Below the pieces are notes generated by a model. The model saw nothing but the letters and a program-made list of their open reading frames with translations, had not been told where the DNA came from and made no database searches. A stretch of 64,000 nucleotides of DNA from positions 62,001 through 126,000 of the forward strand of contig JAPPLD010000003.1 of assembly GCA_028819565.1 (NCBI GenBank). Reading direction: 5' to 3'. A program made the translations under genes and the position numbers. Of this stretch, positions 26,922 to 35,448 are shown in pieces (position 1 is the first letter of the stretch; each line of letters begins with the position of its first letter). Source of the DNA: Gammaproteobacteria bacterium (GTDB lineage Bacteria > Pseudomonadota > Gammaproteobacteria > Poriferisulfidales > Poriferisulfidaceae).

Positions 26922-26930
26922 ACAAACACC

Positions 26931-27968
26931 ATGCCACTGATCGAACCCTTGTGCGAGCGCGTCCAGGCCAACTGCGACATTGCCGATGCCCGCCATGCGG
27001 GAGCCCTGACCATGTGCGTGTACCTGCTCAAGATGCGCGAATACTTTCGCTGGGAGATGGGCCTGGATTTCACGGCGACCCTGCCGAACGAGACAGTGGG
27101 CCGCTGGATCCAGGAACGAGAGGAGCGCTGGGAGGAACTGGGGGAAGAATCGTATCAACCCGTGTCGATCCAGGGGCAAACCTACGACCCGTTCGATACC
27201 GAAGGCATCAACCGGGCGCTGCTGCCGGAAGGCTACGTGTACAGCGCGGGCTTGGGGCTGCACAAGGTGCCGCATTTTTTCCTGGGCCGGCTGTTGGGTG
27301 AACAGGGTCGGGGGGATTATCGGATTTATGAAGCCCGGGAAGAGTGCGCGCGGGATCTGACTGCGCCGCCGGCGATGGCTTTGGGCCGGACCATTTTCGT
27401 GCGCCGGGAGTCCTTGCGTCGCATGCTGTGGGAGCGCCTGCAGGAGTGGCGCTGGAACCGGAAGGACAATGTGCTGGGCGAGGCCCTGCGCTGCTATCCC
27501 TTCGATGAGGATCTGGAGTCGGCGCTGGATGCGATGACGGAATGCGAGGCGAAGACCGTAATCCTGCATGAAATTGGCGAGATCGAGGTAGGCCGGGAAT
27601 TGGGCGAAGATTGGCACGATTTGCTGCACGCCTTGCCCCGTGGGGCGGCGGAACTTGGCCTGCGCGCGGTGCGCGACCACTGGGCCGACTGTCAGGTAAC
27701 GCTGCCGGCTCTGCTGGAGGAAGGCAACCGGGCTGCGCTGTTGTTCTACCGGGCCAGCCTGACGGCCATGCGCCGGCAGTTATTCCCGGATCTGGTGGAG
27801 GCTCTGGATCGCTGGCGGGAGGGTCGCGATGAACGCGTTTTACTCAAGACGGTCGACCGGGGTCGCGAACATTGGGAAAAAACTGCCAAGCGGTTGCTGC
27901 GTGTCGGCAACCGAACCCAAGATCCTGCACAAAAAATAACGAGCGAACTTGAAGCGTCGACGTTGTGA
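26931..27968 (+). CDS. Conserved protein of unknown function (resembles Sfum_1244 family)
   Basis: The 345-residue product resembles, from memory, proteins called the Sfum_1244 family: LCERVQANCDIADARHAG, then CVYLLKMREYFRWE and ETVGRWIQEREERWEEL. It is soluble, helical and rich in charged residues, and contains ILHEIGEIEVGRELG. It has no recognised catalytic motif. The ATG at 26931, 8 bases after an AGGA, is preferred; the frame continues upstream into the parE remnant and a longer fused product is possible. It overlaps the following oxygenase gene by 4 bp, so the two are coupled. Function unknown. Confidence 0.7.
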   Translation: MPLIEPLCERVQANCDIADARHAGALTMCVYLLKMREYFRWEMGLDFTATLPNETVGRWIQEREERWEELGEESYQPVSIQGQTYDPFDTEGINRALLPEGYVYSAGLGLHKVPHFFLGRLLGEQGRGDYRIYEAREECARDLTAPPAMALGRTIFVRRESLRRMLWERLQEWRWNRKDNVLGEALRCYPFDEDLESALDAMTECEAKTVILHEIGEIEVGRELGEDWHDLLHALPRGAAELGLRAVRDHWADCQVTLPALLEEGNRAALLFYRASLTAMRRQLFPDLVEALDRWREGRDERVLLKTVDRGREHWEKTAKRLLRVGNRTQDPAQKITSELEASTL

Positions 27969-28549
27969 GCGTATCCCTGTCTGAACTGCACGAGGTTCTC
28001 CCCGGCAGTTTCATCTGGCAGCAGGACGGCGTCCTGACGGAGGCACAGTGTCAGGCCATTATCGAGCGATTCGAGGCGCATCCGGGCAAAAGACCCGGGC
28101 GCACCGGCGCCGATGCGGGCGAGCGGCTTGAGCTCAAGCGCTCGACCGACCTGACCCTGGCGGGACCGGAGTGGCGGGATGTCGACCGTTGGCTGTTCAC
28201 GTCCTTGTCGACCGCGTTGCGGGAGTTGCAGCGGCACTACCCGTATTTTCGCGGACGGTTCAAGGACCAGGGATATGCCGTGCAGCGTACCGACGAGGGC
28301 GAGTATTACCACTGGCACGTGGACGCGGACAGCACAGCCTTGGCGGATCGGCAGTTGGTCGCGATCTGGTACCTCAACGACGTGGCGGGACCGGGCGGCG
28401 AGACCGAGTTCCTGCACCAGGGCGTAAAAATCCAGCCCGCGGCCGGGCGGCTGATCCTGTTCCCGCCGTTCTGGACCCATCAGCATCGAGGCGTCACCTT
28501 GGAGCAGGGCGTCAAATACCTGGCGACCACCTGGATCGTTTTCGCCTAG
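27965..28549 (+). CDS. 2-oxoglutarate/Fe(II)-dependent oxygenase (prolyl 4-hydroxylase type)
   Basis: This 194-residue protein has the double-stranded beta-helix oxygenase core. The iron ligands are HxD in YYHWHVDADS and the distal histidine in FWTHQHRGVTLEQG; VKYLATTW follows, where the 2-oxoglutarate-binding lysine or arginine would lie. WYLNDVAGPGGETEFL is typical of the P4Hc subfamily, which hydroxylates proline or other protein side chains. The GTG start overlaps the upstream stop by 4 bp, linking it to the unknown gene before it; that product may be its substrate or partner, which is a guess from coupling. Confidence 0.88.
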   Translation: MSVSLSELHEVLPGSFIWQQDGVLTEAQCQAIIERFEAHPGKRPGRTGADAGERLELKRSTDLTLAGPEWRDVDRWLFTSLSTALRELQRHYPYFRGRFKDQGYAVQRTDEGEYYHWHVDADSTALADRQLVAIWYLNDVAGPGGETEFLHQGVKIQPAAGRLILFPPFWTHQHRGVTLEQGVKYLATTWIVFA

Positions 28550-28581
28550 CGGAATAGGCGCGCCGACTAGAATAGTCAAGT

Positions 28582-29592
28582 ATGCGCTTGACTTCTCCTC
28601 TGCGTCTTTCGGATCCGGCGGTTTGGCGGCGGGCTGCGGAGCGCTGGATGGACCGAGGCCGGGCATATGCCTGCCGGGTACTGGTTCTCTGGCGGAAAAT
28701 GGTGGAGTGGCTGGAACAACGGGTTACCGCCTGGTTGCTGGTCGAGAAGAAGAAGATAGCCGTCCTTTCGCCGATCAACTTCGACCATCTGTTGGCCGAA
28801 GTGCGCATGGGCGATGTGCTGTTGGTCGAAGGGCGTACCCGGGTGGCGCACGCGGTGCGAGCCATCACACAGAGCATCTGGACGCATTCGGCACTGGTCA
28901 TTGGCACCCTGGACATGATCCGGGACCCGGCCCTGCGGGCGGTTGCACGCAGTTACCTCCGGGACGACGAATTGGATGCGCCGTTGATTGTGGAGTCGGA
29001 GCTTGGTTGCGGTACCGTCGTTTCTTCTATCCTGCGCTACCGCGATCACCATCTTCGCTTATGTCGGCCGCAAGGACTGAGTCATGCCGATGCCCGGCGC
29101 ATCACGACCTATGCGCTACTGCATCTGGGGGCAGACTACAACGTCCGGCAGATCCTGGACCTTGCGCGCTTCTTGGTGCCGTGGTGGGCGGTGGTTCCGC
29201 GCCGCTGGCACTCGTCCCTGTTCGAGCACAACTACCAAGGCCCGACCCGGCTGATCTGCTCGACCATGATCGCCAGGGCATTCAGCCGAGTCCGCTTTCC
29301 GGTCGTCCCGCTGGTCGTCGAGAGCGAGGGACAGTTCCGCATGGTGCAGCGCAACCCGCGCCTGATCACGCCGCGCGACTTTGATCATTCCCCGTATTTC
29401 TCGGTCATCAAGTACCCGCTGCTCGGCCAGGACGACATCGGGTTCTACAGGAAACTGCCGTGGTCGGAGGAAGGCCTGGCCGAAGAGGCTCAGGAGAGTC
29501 TCGAAGATTGCAATATCATGCATGTCAAACTGGATCATCCGGAATCCGAAAATGTACAAGACCAACCTGACGATGACGGGAGGAGGGCCTAA
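28582..29592 (+). CDS. YiiX-like permuted NlpC/P60 (papain-fold) hydrolase
   Basis: This 336-residue protein contains a circularly permuted NlpC/P60 domain of the YiiX type. GDVLLVEGRTRVAHAV and SIWTHSALVIG supply the histidine, and RLICSTMIARAFSR supplies the nucleophile cysteine near residue 234. Such proteins are thiol peptidases, amidases or acyltransferases, some acting on lipids. The N-terminus is basic and amphipathic without a clear signal peptide. It directly precedes fadE, the two genes being adjacent without a gap, so it is likely the first gene of the beta-oxidation operon. A lipid-linked role is suggested by context only. Confidence 0.78.
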   Translation: MRLTSPLRLSDPAVWRRAAERWMDRGRAYACRVLVLWRKMVEWLEQRVTAWLLVEKKKIAVLSPINFDHLLAEVRMGDVLLVEGRTRVAHAVRAITQSIWTHSALVIGTLDMIRDPALRAVARSYLRDDELDAPLIVESELGCGTVVSSILRYRDHHLRLCRPQGLSHADARRITTYALLHLGADYNVRQILDLARFLVPWWAVVPRRWHSSLFEHNYQGPTRLICSTMIARAFSRVRFPVVPLVVESEGQFRMVQRNPRLITPRDFDHSPYFSVIKYPLLGQDDIGFYRKLPWSEEGLAEEAQESLEDCNIMHVKLDHPESENVQDQPDDDGRRA

Positions 29593-32079
29593 GTGGGTGG
29601 TTTTCTAGGCGCGGTTTTCTGCCAGTTGGTGGGGGTCGTCCTGCTGATCGTCGGCTGGGCGCTGATTACGGTTCATGCCGCAAATTTCTGGGTCTGGCTG
29701 GCCGCGACAGGATTGGCGCTGCTGCTGTGGACGCTGACGTTCGTGCCGCCGTTTTGGTGGGCGATTCTGGTGGTGGCGGTGTGGGTGGTGCCGGTGTTGA
29801 TGTGGGTTCATCAGGGCTGGCGGCAATCCGTCATTGTTCAGCCGGCCTGGCATCGGTTGCGCAAGGCCTTGCCGCCCCTGTCCGACACCGAGCGCGAAGC
29901 CCTGCAGGCTGGCGTCGCAGGCTGGGAGGAGGCGCTGTTCACCGGTTCCCCCGACTGGGAGAAGATTCTGCAAGGCGAACCTGCAAAGCTCACCAAGGCG
30001 GAACGGGAGTTTCTAGAAGGGCCCGTGGAGCGCCTGTGCGCGCTGCTGGACGATTGGCGCATCACGACAGCCGACTACGACCTCTCGCCGGAAGCCTGGC
30101 AACTGATCCGGGAGGAGAAGTTTTTCGGAATGGTGCTGCCGGAACAATACGGTGGCCTGGGTTTCTCGGCACTTGCTCATTCCGAAGTGGTCATGAAGAT
30201 TGCCAGCCGCAGCGTCACGGCTGCGGTTACGGTCATGGTTCCCAACTCGCTCGGTCCGGGCAAACTCCTGCTGCGCTACGGCACGCAGGAACAGAAGGAT
30301 CATTACCTCCCCCGGCTTGCCCGAGGGGAGGAAACACCCTGCTTCGGCCTGACCGGGCCACGCGCCGGGTCGGACGCGGCGTCTCTACAAGACACCGGCG
30401 TAGTCTGCCAGTGGGAGGAGAATGGGGAGACCGTTCTGGGCATTCGCCTCAACTGGGAGAAACGCTACATCACCCTGGCGCCGGTCGCGACGCTGATCGG
30501 CCTGGCTTTCCGCCTGCACGATCCGGACGGTTTGCTGGGAGGGCCGCCCGACCGGGGGATCACGCTGGCACTGGTACCGGCGGATGCGCCGGGGGTCGAG
30601 GTCGGGCGACGGCACATGCCCTTGCAGGTTCCGTTCATGAACGGACCGGTTCTCGGGCGCGACGTGCTCATCCCGATCGATCAGGTCATCGGCGGACGCG
30701 AGGGAGTTGGACGTGGCTGGCAGATGTTGATGGCATGCCTGGGCGAGGGCCGGGGTATTTCGCTCCCTGCCTTGGCCGTGGCGGCCGGCAAGCTCGCGAC
30801 TCGCCATACGGGTGCCTATGCTGCCGTGCGGCGCCAGTTCTCGCTGCCGATCGCGCGCTTCGAGGGGGTCGAGGAAGTGCTCGGGAGAATTGGCGGCAAT
30901 ACACACCTGATGGATGCCGTGCGAACCGAGATCGCGCACCAGGAAGATCGGGGGGAATGTTCCTCGGTCGCCTCGGCGATTGCCAAACAGCAACTGACCG
31001 AGCGCATGCGGCAGGTCGTCAACGGCGCCATGGATGTCGGTGCCGGCGCGGCCATCTGCGTGGGTCCGCGCAACCAGGTGGCCCGCCTCTACCAGGCGGT
31101 GCCGATCGCGATCACGGTGGAAGGCGCCAACCTGCTGACGCGCAACATGATCATCTTCGGGCAGGGTTTGGTGCGTTGCCACCCCCATTTGCTGCGGGAG
31201 ATGGAGTGCCTGCAGATGGAAGAAGGAGACGAGACGCTGGAAGCATTCGACCAAATCCTGCATCAGCACGCGGAAACCACTCTCCGCAGCGCTGCCCGCG
31301 CATTCGTGCTCGGGCTCAGCGGCGGGCGCTATCCGCTTCCGGACGCGCCTTTGGCTCCATACCGGTTCCTGGCTTGGCAGAGCGCGTGTTTTGCCTGGGT
31401 GGTCGATGTCCTGCTACTACGCTACGGAGGGATGCTCAAACGCCGCGAACGCCTGTCGGCGCGTCTGGCGGACATGTTTTCCGCTCAGTACATGGCCGTT
31501 TGCGTGATCCGCCATTTTCGGGCGCGAGGCAGTCGCTCGGAAGAGGTTGTGCTTCGCGACTGGGCGCTGATGGAATGTCGGCAGCACTTCCTGACGGCGT
31601 TGGATGAATTGATCCGCAACCTTGATAACTTCTGGCTGCGTGCCCTGCTGCGTGCTTCTACCCTGCCGCTAGGGCGCATGGGCCAGTTCCGAACCGACAC
31701 GGCAGACAGCGCGGTCGCCCAACTGATCTCGGCACCGGAGCCGGAACGCGACCGCCTGTGCGAGGGAATTTTCCTGGGCGGGGGGCCAGACGACCCGGCC
31801 ATCCGGCTGGAGCAGGGCTTGATCGAGACGAAAGAACTGGAGCCGGTCCGGCGTGCGTTGCGTCGCGCAGTGAAAGAAGGAAAGATTGCAACCGGCGAAA
31901 GCGGTGCCGACTTGGATCAGGCAATAGAGGCCGGGATCGTAACCGCCGAGCAGGTGGAGCAGTTGCGACAGGTCGAACGCCGGGTGGACGAAATCATCGC
32001 GGTGGATGCATTTGCGCCGGAGGATTGGGCGCGCGAGGCGCCGGTACTGCCTAAGGGCCCGCAGGATCGCGGAACGTGA
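29593..32079 (+). CDS. fadE: Acyl-CoA dehydrogenase FadE
   Basis: This 828-residue protein is of the long FadE type. Two N-terminal membrane helices (about 1-70) lead into acyl-CoA dehydrogenase N, middle and C domains (GMVLPEQYGGLGFS, CFGLTGPRAGSDAASL, GAAICVGPRNQVARLYQ), and a DUF1974 C-terminal domain. It catalyses the first, FAD-dependent oxidation of acyl-CoA in beta-oxidation. The GTG start at 29593 follows GGAGG by a suitable distance and abuts the upstream stop. It is the second gene of an operon continuing with fadI 46 bp later. Length matches the family. Confidence 0.93.
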   Translation: MGGFLGAVFCQLVGVVLLIVGWALITVHAANFWVWLAATGLALLLWTLTFVPPFWWAILVVAVWVVPVLMWVHQGWRQSVIVQPAWHRLRKALPPLSDTEREALQAGVAGWEEALFTGSPDWEKILQGEPAKLTKAEREFLEGPVERLCALLDDWRITTADYDLSPEAWQLIREEKFFGMVLPEQYGGLGFSALAHSEVVMKIASRSVTAAVTVMVPNSLGPGKLLLRYGTQEQKDHYLPRLARGEETPCFGLTGPRAGSDAASLQDTGVVCQWEENGETVLGIRLNWEKRYITLAPVATLIGLAFRLHDPDGLLGGPPDRGITLALVPADAPGVEVGRRHMPLQVPFMNGPVLGRDVLIPIDQVIGGREGVGRGWQMLMACLGEGRGISLPALAVAAGKLATRHTGAYAAVRRQFSLPIARFEGVEEVLGRIGGNTHLMDAVRTEIAHQEDRGECSSVASAIAKQQLTERMRQVVNGAMDVGAGAAICVGPRNQVARLYQAVPIAITVEGANLLTRNMIIFGQGLVRCHPHLLREMECLQMEEGDETLEAFDQILHQHAETTLRSAARAFVLGLSGGRYPLPDAPLAPYRFLAWQSACFAWVVDVLLLRYGGMLKRRERLSARLADMFSAQYMAVCVIRHFRARGSRSEEVVLRDWALMECRQHFLTALDELIRNLDNFWLRALLRASTLPLGRMGQFRTDTADSAVAQLISAPEPERDRLCEGIFLGGGPDDPAIRLEQGLIETKELEPVRRALRRAVKEGKIATGESGADLDQAIEAGIVTAEQVEQLRQVERRVDEIIAVDAFAPEDWAREAPVLPKGPQDRGT

Positions 32080-32125
32080 TGAGTCTTCAGGATCTGCCGA
32101 GACTCGCCGCAACCCGACGTCAGTC

Positions 32126-33427
32126 ATGCCGCTGAACTACGGGCGCACAGTCTACGTCGTCGACGGTCGGCGCACGCCGATCCTCAAGGCATCCGGATCT
32201 CTGGGGCCGTTTTCCGCGAGTGATCTGGCGGTAGCCTGCAGCCGGGATCTTCTCTTGCGTTATCCGGAGGCCCGAGAGGGCCTGCAGGAACTGGTCTGGG
32301 GTTGCGTGATGCCCAGCGAATCCGAGGCAAACATCTCCCGGATAATCGGCCTTCGCCTGGGGTTGGACCTGAACGTGCCTGCACATACCGTCCAGCGCAA
32401 CTGTGCATCCGGGATGCAGGCACTGGATGCGGCGGCGCAACGCATCGCGCAGGGTGCTTCGGACCTGGTCCTCGCCGGAGGCGTCGAGGCGATGAGTCGC
32501 GCGCCTGTACTTCTCGGACCGGAAGCCGTGTCCTGGCTCGGACGTTTCAGCCAGGCGCGAGGGCGTTGGGCTCGATTACGCGCGTTACTGGGATTCAGGC
32601 CCCGCATGTTGAGCCCGGTCAGCGCTCTCAAGTGCGGTTTGACCGATCCGATCGTTGATCTCAACATGGGTCAAACTGCGGAAGAGCTGGCCCACCGTTT
32701 TCGGATTTCCCGTCGGGCCATGGACACCTTTGCACTGGAAAGTCACGAACTTGCCGCACGGGCACAGGATGCGGGGGTTTTCGATGACGAGATCACTCCC
32801 CTGTACGACGGATCGACCGGCGAAGTCTACGTGCAGGATACGGGTGTGCGACGCGATTCTTCGCTAGATCAACTGGGCCGGTTGCGGCCGGCGTTCGATC
32901 CTCCGAACGGCAATGTGACGGCCGGCAACAGTGCGCAGATCAGCGATGGTGCGGCCGCGTTGCTGTTGGCCTCGGAAGAGGCAATCGAGAAGTACCGGCT
33001 TCCGATCCTCGGCATTCTGCACCACATTAATTGGGCCGCGCTGGATCCGGTCGTGATGGGGCTCGGACCGGTGCATGCGATGCGGGATCTGTTCGACCAG
33101 GCTGAGATCACGGTTGCTGAAATCGATTGCTTCGAAATCAACGAAGCATTTGCGGTGCAAGTCTTGGCATGCCTGTCGGCCTGGCAGGACGAAACCTACA
33201 TGCGCGAAGTGTTGGGCCGGGCCGATTGCCTCGCGCCAATCGATAAGGAACGGCTCAATCCGCATGGCGGGGCGGTCGCGATCGGTCACCCGGTAGGCAT
33301 GACGGGCGCACGGATCGTGCTGCATGTCCTCAAGCAACTGCAACGCATGAAGGGGCGGTTCGGTATCGCAAGCTTATGCATCGGCGGAGGGCAGGGCGGT
33401 GCCGCGCTGCTGGAGCACGTGTCATGA
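32126..33427 (+). CDS. fadI: Acetyl-CoA C-acyltransferase (3-ketoacyl-CoA thiolase)
   Basis: This 433-residue thiolase has the complete triad: nucleophile C93 in QRNCASGMQAL, H388 in AIGHPVGMTGAR and C418 in LCIGGGQGGA. It cleaves 3-ketoacyl-CoA to acetyl-CoA in the last beta-oxidation step. The size and companion suggest the FadI rather than FadA branch. The frame is open upstream, but the ATG at 32126 gives the standard N-terminus (VYVVDGRRTPI). The stop overlaps the fadJ start as ATGA, so translation is coupled. Confidence 0.93.
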   Translation: MPLNYGRTVYVVDGRRTPILKASGSLGPFSASDLAVACSRDLLLRYPEAREGLQELVWGCVMPSESEANISRIIGLRLGLDLNVPAHTVQRNCASGMQALDAAAQRIAQGASDLVLAGGVEAMSRAPVLLGPEAVSWLGRFSQARGRWARLRALLGFRPRMLSPVSALKCGLTDPIVDLNMGQTAEELAHRFRISRRAMDTFALESHELAARAQDAGVFDDEITPLYDGSTGEVYVQDTGVRRDSSLDQLGRLRPAFDPPNGNVTAGNSAQISDGAAALLLASEEAIEKYRLPILGILHHINWAALDPVVMGLGPVHAMRDLFDQAEITVAEIDCFEINEAFAVQVLACLSAWQDETYMREVLGRADCLAPIDKERLNPHGGAVAIGHPVGMTGARIVLHVLKQLQRMKGRFGIASLCIGGGQGGAALLEHVS

Positions 33428-35448
33428 ACAATTGGCGACACTGGCGGCTTGTGACGGGTGAAGGCGGCAACCTGGAACTGTATCTGGAGGTGGCCGACCG
33501 CTCGGTGAACGTGCTGCACAGTGGAGTGCTGGACGAATTGGAGGAAGTGCTGGAGTATTTGTATACCGAGTCTCCCCCGGGCGTTATTCTCGGCTCGGAC
33601 CCTGAGCGGGCTTTTGCGATGGGTGCGGATGTGACCGAATTCACGAAACTGGAAGGTCGGAGCCAGGCCTTGGCGATGCTGCACCGGGGGCAGAAGCTGT
33701 TCGAGGACTGGGCGAACCTGGACTGCCCGACCATCGCCGCGATCCGCGGACACTGTCTGGGCGGCGGACTGGAGTTGGCGCTAGCCTGCGACTACCGGAT
33801 CGCGGAAAGCAGCCCTCAGGTCCAGATCGGGCTGCCCGAAGTGCGGCTCGGCATCCACCCGGGATACGGGGGTTCCGTGCGACTGCCGGCTTTGGTCGGC
33901 GACATGAAGGCGTTGCGGATGATGGTGACCGGCAAGGCTGTATCTGGCACACAGGCTTTGAAGTTGAAATTGGTGGATGCGGTAGTGCCGCGACGCCAGT
34001 TGTATCCGACCGCACGGGAGATCCTCCGGAGCCGTCCCACCGGGCGCCGACTTTCATGGCGTGATCGGGTGCCCCGTGTGCCGGCCTTGCGCAACACGGT
34101 GGCATGGGCCTATGCCCGCGGCATAAGATCGGTCGCACCCAAGGAACACTATCCGGCTCCATACCGGTTGCTCAAGCATTGGCAGGGCATGAGCGAGGAT
34201 TCCACTACGGCACTTGAATCCGAAGCGCAGTCCGTGGCAGATTTGTTCGAGACGCCGCAGTCGCGCCAGTTGACACGGGTATTCCTGCTTCGCCAGGAGC
34301 TCAATAGCCAAGCCTCGGACAGGGAGGGAGTCTCCAGCGTACATGTCGTCGGTGCCGGGGTGATGGGGGGAGACATCGCCATCTGGTGTGCCCTGAACGG
34401 ATTGCGGGTCACGCTTCAGGACATGGGGTCGGAACAGATTGCCCCGGTCATCCGGCGTGCTCGCCGACTGCTTGATCGTCGCCCGGAAGATACGCGAGCC
34501 GTGCTGGATCGCCTGATTCCGGATCCTGAAGGGCACGGAGCCGAAGCGGCAGACCTTGTGATCGAGGCGATCTTCGAGAATCTCGGAGCCAAGCAGGAAC
34601 TGTACCGCCGGTTGCAGTCCCGGATGCGCCCGGACGCCCTGCTCGCGAGCAACACATCGAGCTTGCCTCTCGAAAGGCTTGCGCAGACCTTGGATGATCC
34701 CTCCCGGCTGATCGGTATTCACTTCTTCAATCCCGTATCCAAGATGCCGCTGGTGGAGGTTATTTCCCACGATCCCGGGCAGCAGCCACTGATCGGTCGA
34801 GCCGCGGGCTTTGTCCGACGTATCCGGCGGGTGCCGCTGATCGTGAAATCCTCACCGGGATTCCTGGTCAACCGCGTACTCATGCCTTACCTTCTGGAGG
34901 CGGTCCGCCTCCGGGAAGAGGGGCTGCCGGTGGCCACCATCGATCATGTGGCGACGGCATTCGGTATGCCGATGGGCCCGTTGAAGTTGGCAGACATGGT
35001 GGGGCTTGATATCTGTCTTGCGGCCGGCTCGACCTTGGCCGAGGCCCAGGGGGTGGAAATCCCGAAGACCTTGACCGAAATAGTCGAAGCAGGCCATCTG
35101 GGGCGCAAGACTGGGCGGGGCTTCTATCGTTGGAAGAACGGGGAAGTCAAGCGCCTGCGTAGCAGAAAACCATCACGGGATTGCGAGGACCGGCTCATCC
35201 TCAGCATGGTGCGCGAAGCCGTGCATTGTCTGCATGAGGGCTTGGTGGAACGCGCGGACTGGATTGATGCGGGGCTGATCCTGGGGATTGGCTTTGCGCC
35301 TTTCACCGGAGGACCGCTGGCCTTGGTACGGCGGAGGAGCACAGAAGCGGTCTGCCGGCGTTTGGAAGAGCTTGAGAAACGTTGCGGGCCGAGATTTGCT
35401 CCCGGGCCGGGCTGGGATTCGGAGCACCTGCACAAAACGGTTTCATGA
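33424..35448 (+). CDS. fadJ: Fatty acid oxidation multifunctional protein (enoyl-CoA hydratase / 3-hydroxyacyl-CoA dehydrogenase)
   Basis: The 674-residue product joins an N-terminal crotonase domain (GHCLGGGLELALACDYR with IGLPEVRLGIHPGYGG, both catalytic glutamates present) to an NAD-binding 3-hydroxyacyl-CoA dehydrogenase (VVGAGVMGGDIA near 310, GIHFFNPVSKMPLVEV) and its C-terminal dimer domain. It hydrates enoyl-CoA and oxidises the hydroxy product. It pairs with the thiolase encoded just upstream; start and stop codons overlap on both sides. FadJ is preferred to FadB because it follows a FadI-type thiolase, but the split is not certain. Confidence 0.92.
   Translation: MNNWRHWRLVTGEGGNLELYLEVADRSVNVLHSGVLDELEEVLEYLYTESPPGVILGSDPERAFAMGADVTEFTKLEGRSQALAMLHRGQKLFEDWANLDCPTIAAIRGHCLGGGLELALACDYRIAESSPQVQIGLPEVRLGIHPGYGGSVRLPALVGDMKALRMMVTGKAVSGTQALKLKLVDAVVPRRQLYPTAREILRSRPTGRRLSWRDRVPRVPALRNTVAWAYARGIRSVAPKEHYPAPYRLLKHWQGMSEDSTTALESEAQSVADLFETPQSRQLTRVFLLRQELNSQASDREGVSSVHVVGAGVMGGDIAIWCALNGLRVTLQDMGSEQIAPVIRRARRLLDRRPEDTRAVLDRLIPDPEGHGAEAADLVIEAIFENLGAKQELYRRLQSRMRPDALLASNTSSLPLERLAQTLDDPSRLIGIHFFNPVSKMPLVEVISHDPGQQPLIGRAAGFVRRIRRVPLIVKSSPGFLVNRVLMPYLLEAVRLREEGLPVATIDHVATAFGMPMGPLKLADMVGLDICLAAGSTLAEAQGVEIPKTLTEIVEAGHLGRKTGRGFYRWKNGEVKRLRSRKPSRDCEDRLILSMVREAVHCLHEGLVERADWIDAGLILGIGFAPFTGGPLALVRRRSTEAVCRRLEELEKRCGPRFAPGPGWDSEHLHKTVS

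Noticed and set aside
29727-31607. 626-codon frame inside fadE
   Set aside because: Composition is that of an out-of-frame reading (Arg/Gly/Ala-rich); fadE in the other frame has all expected domains.
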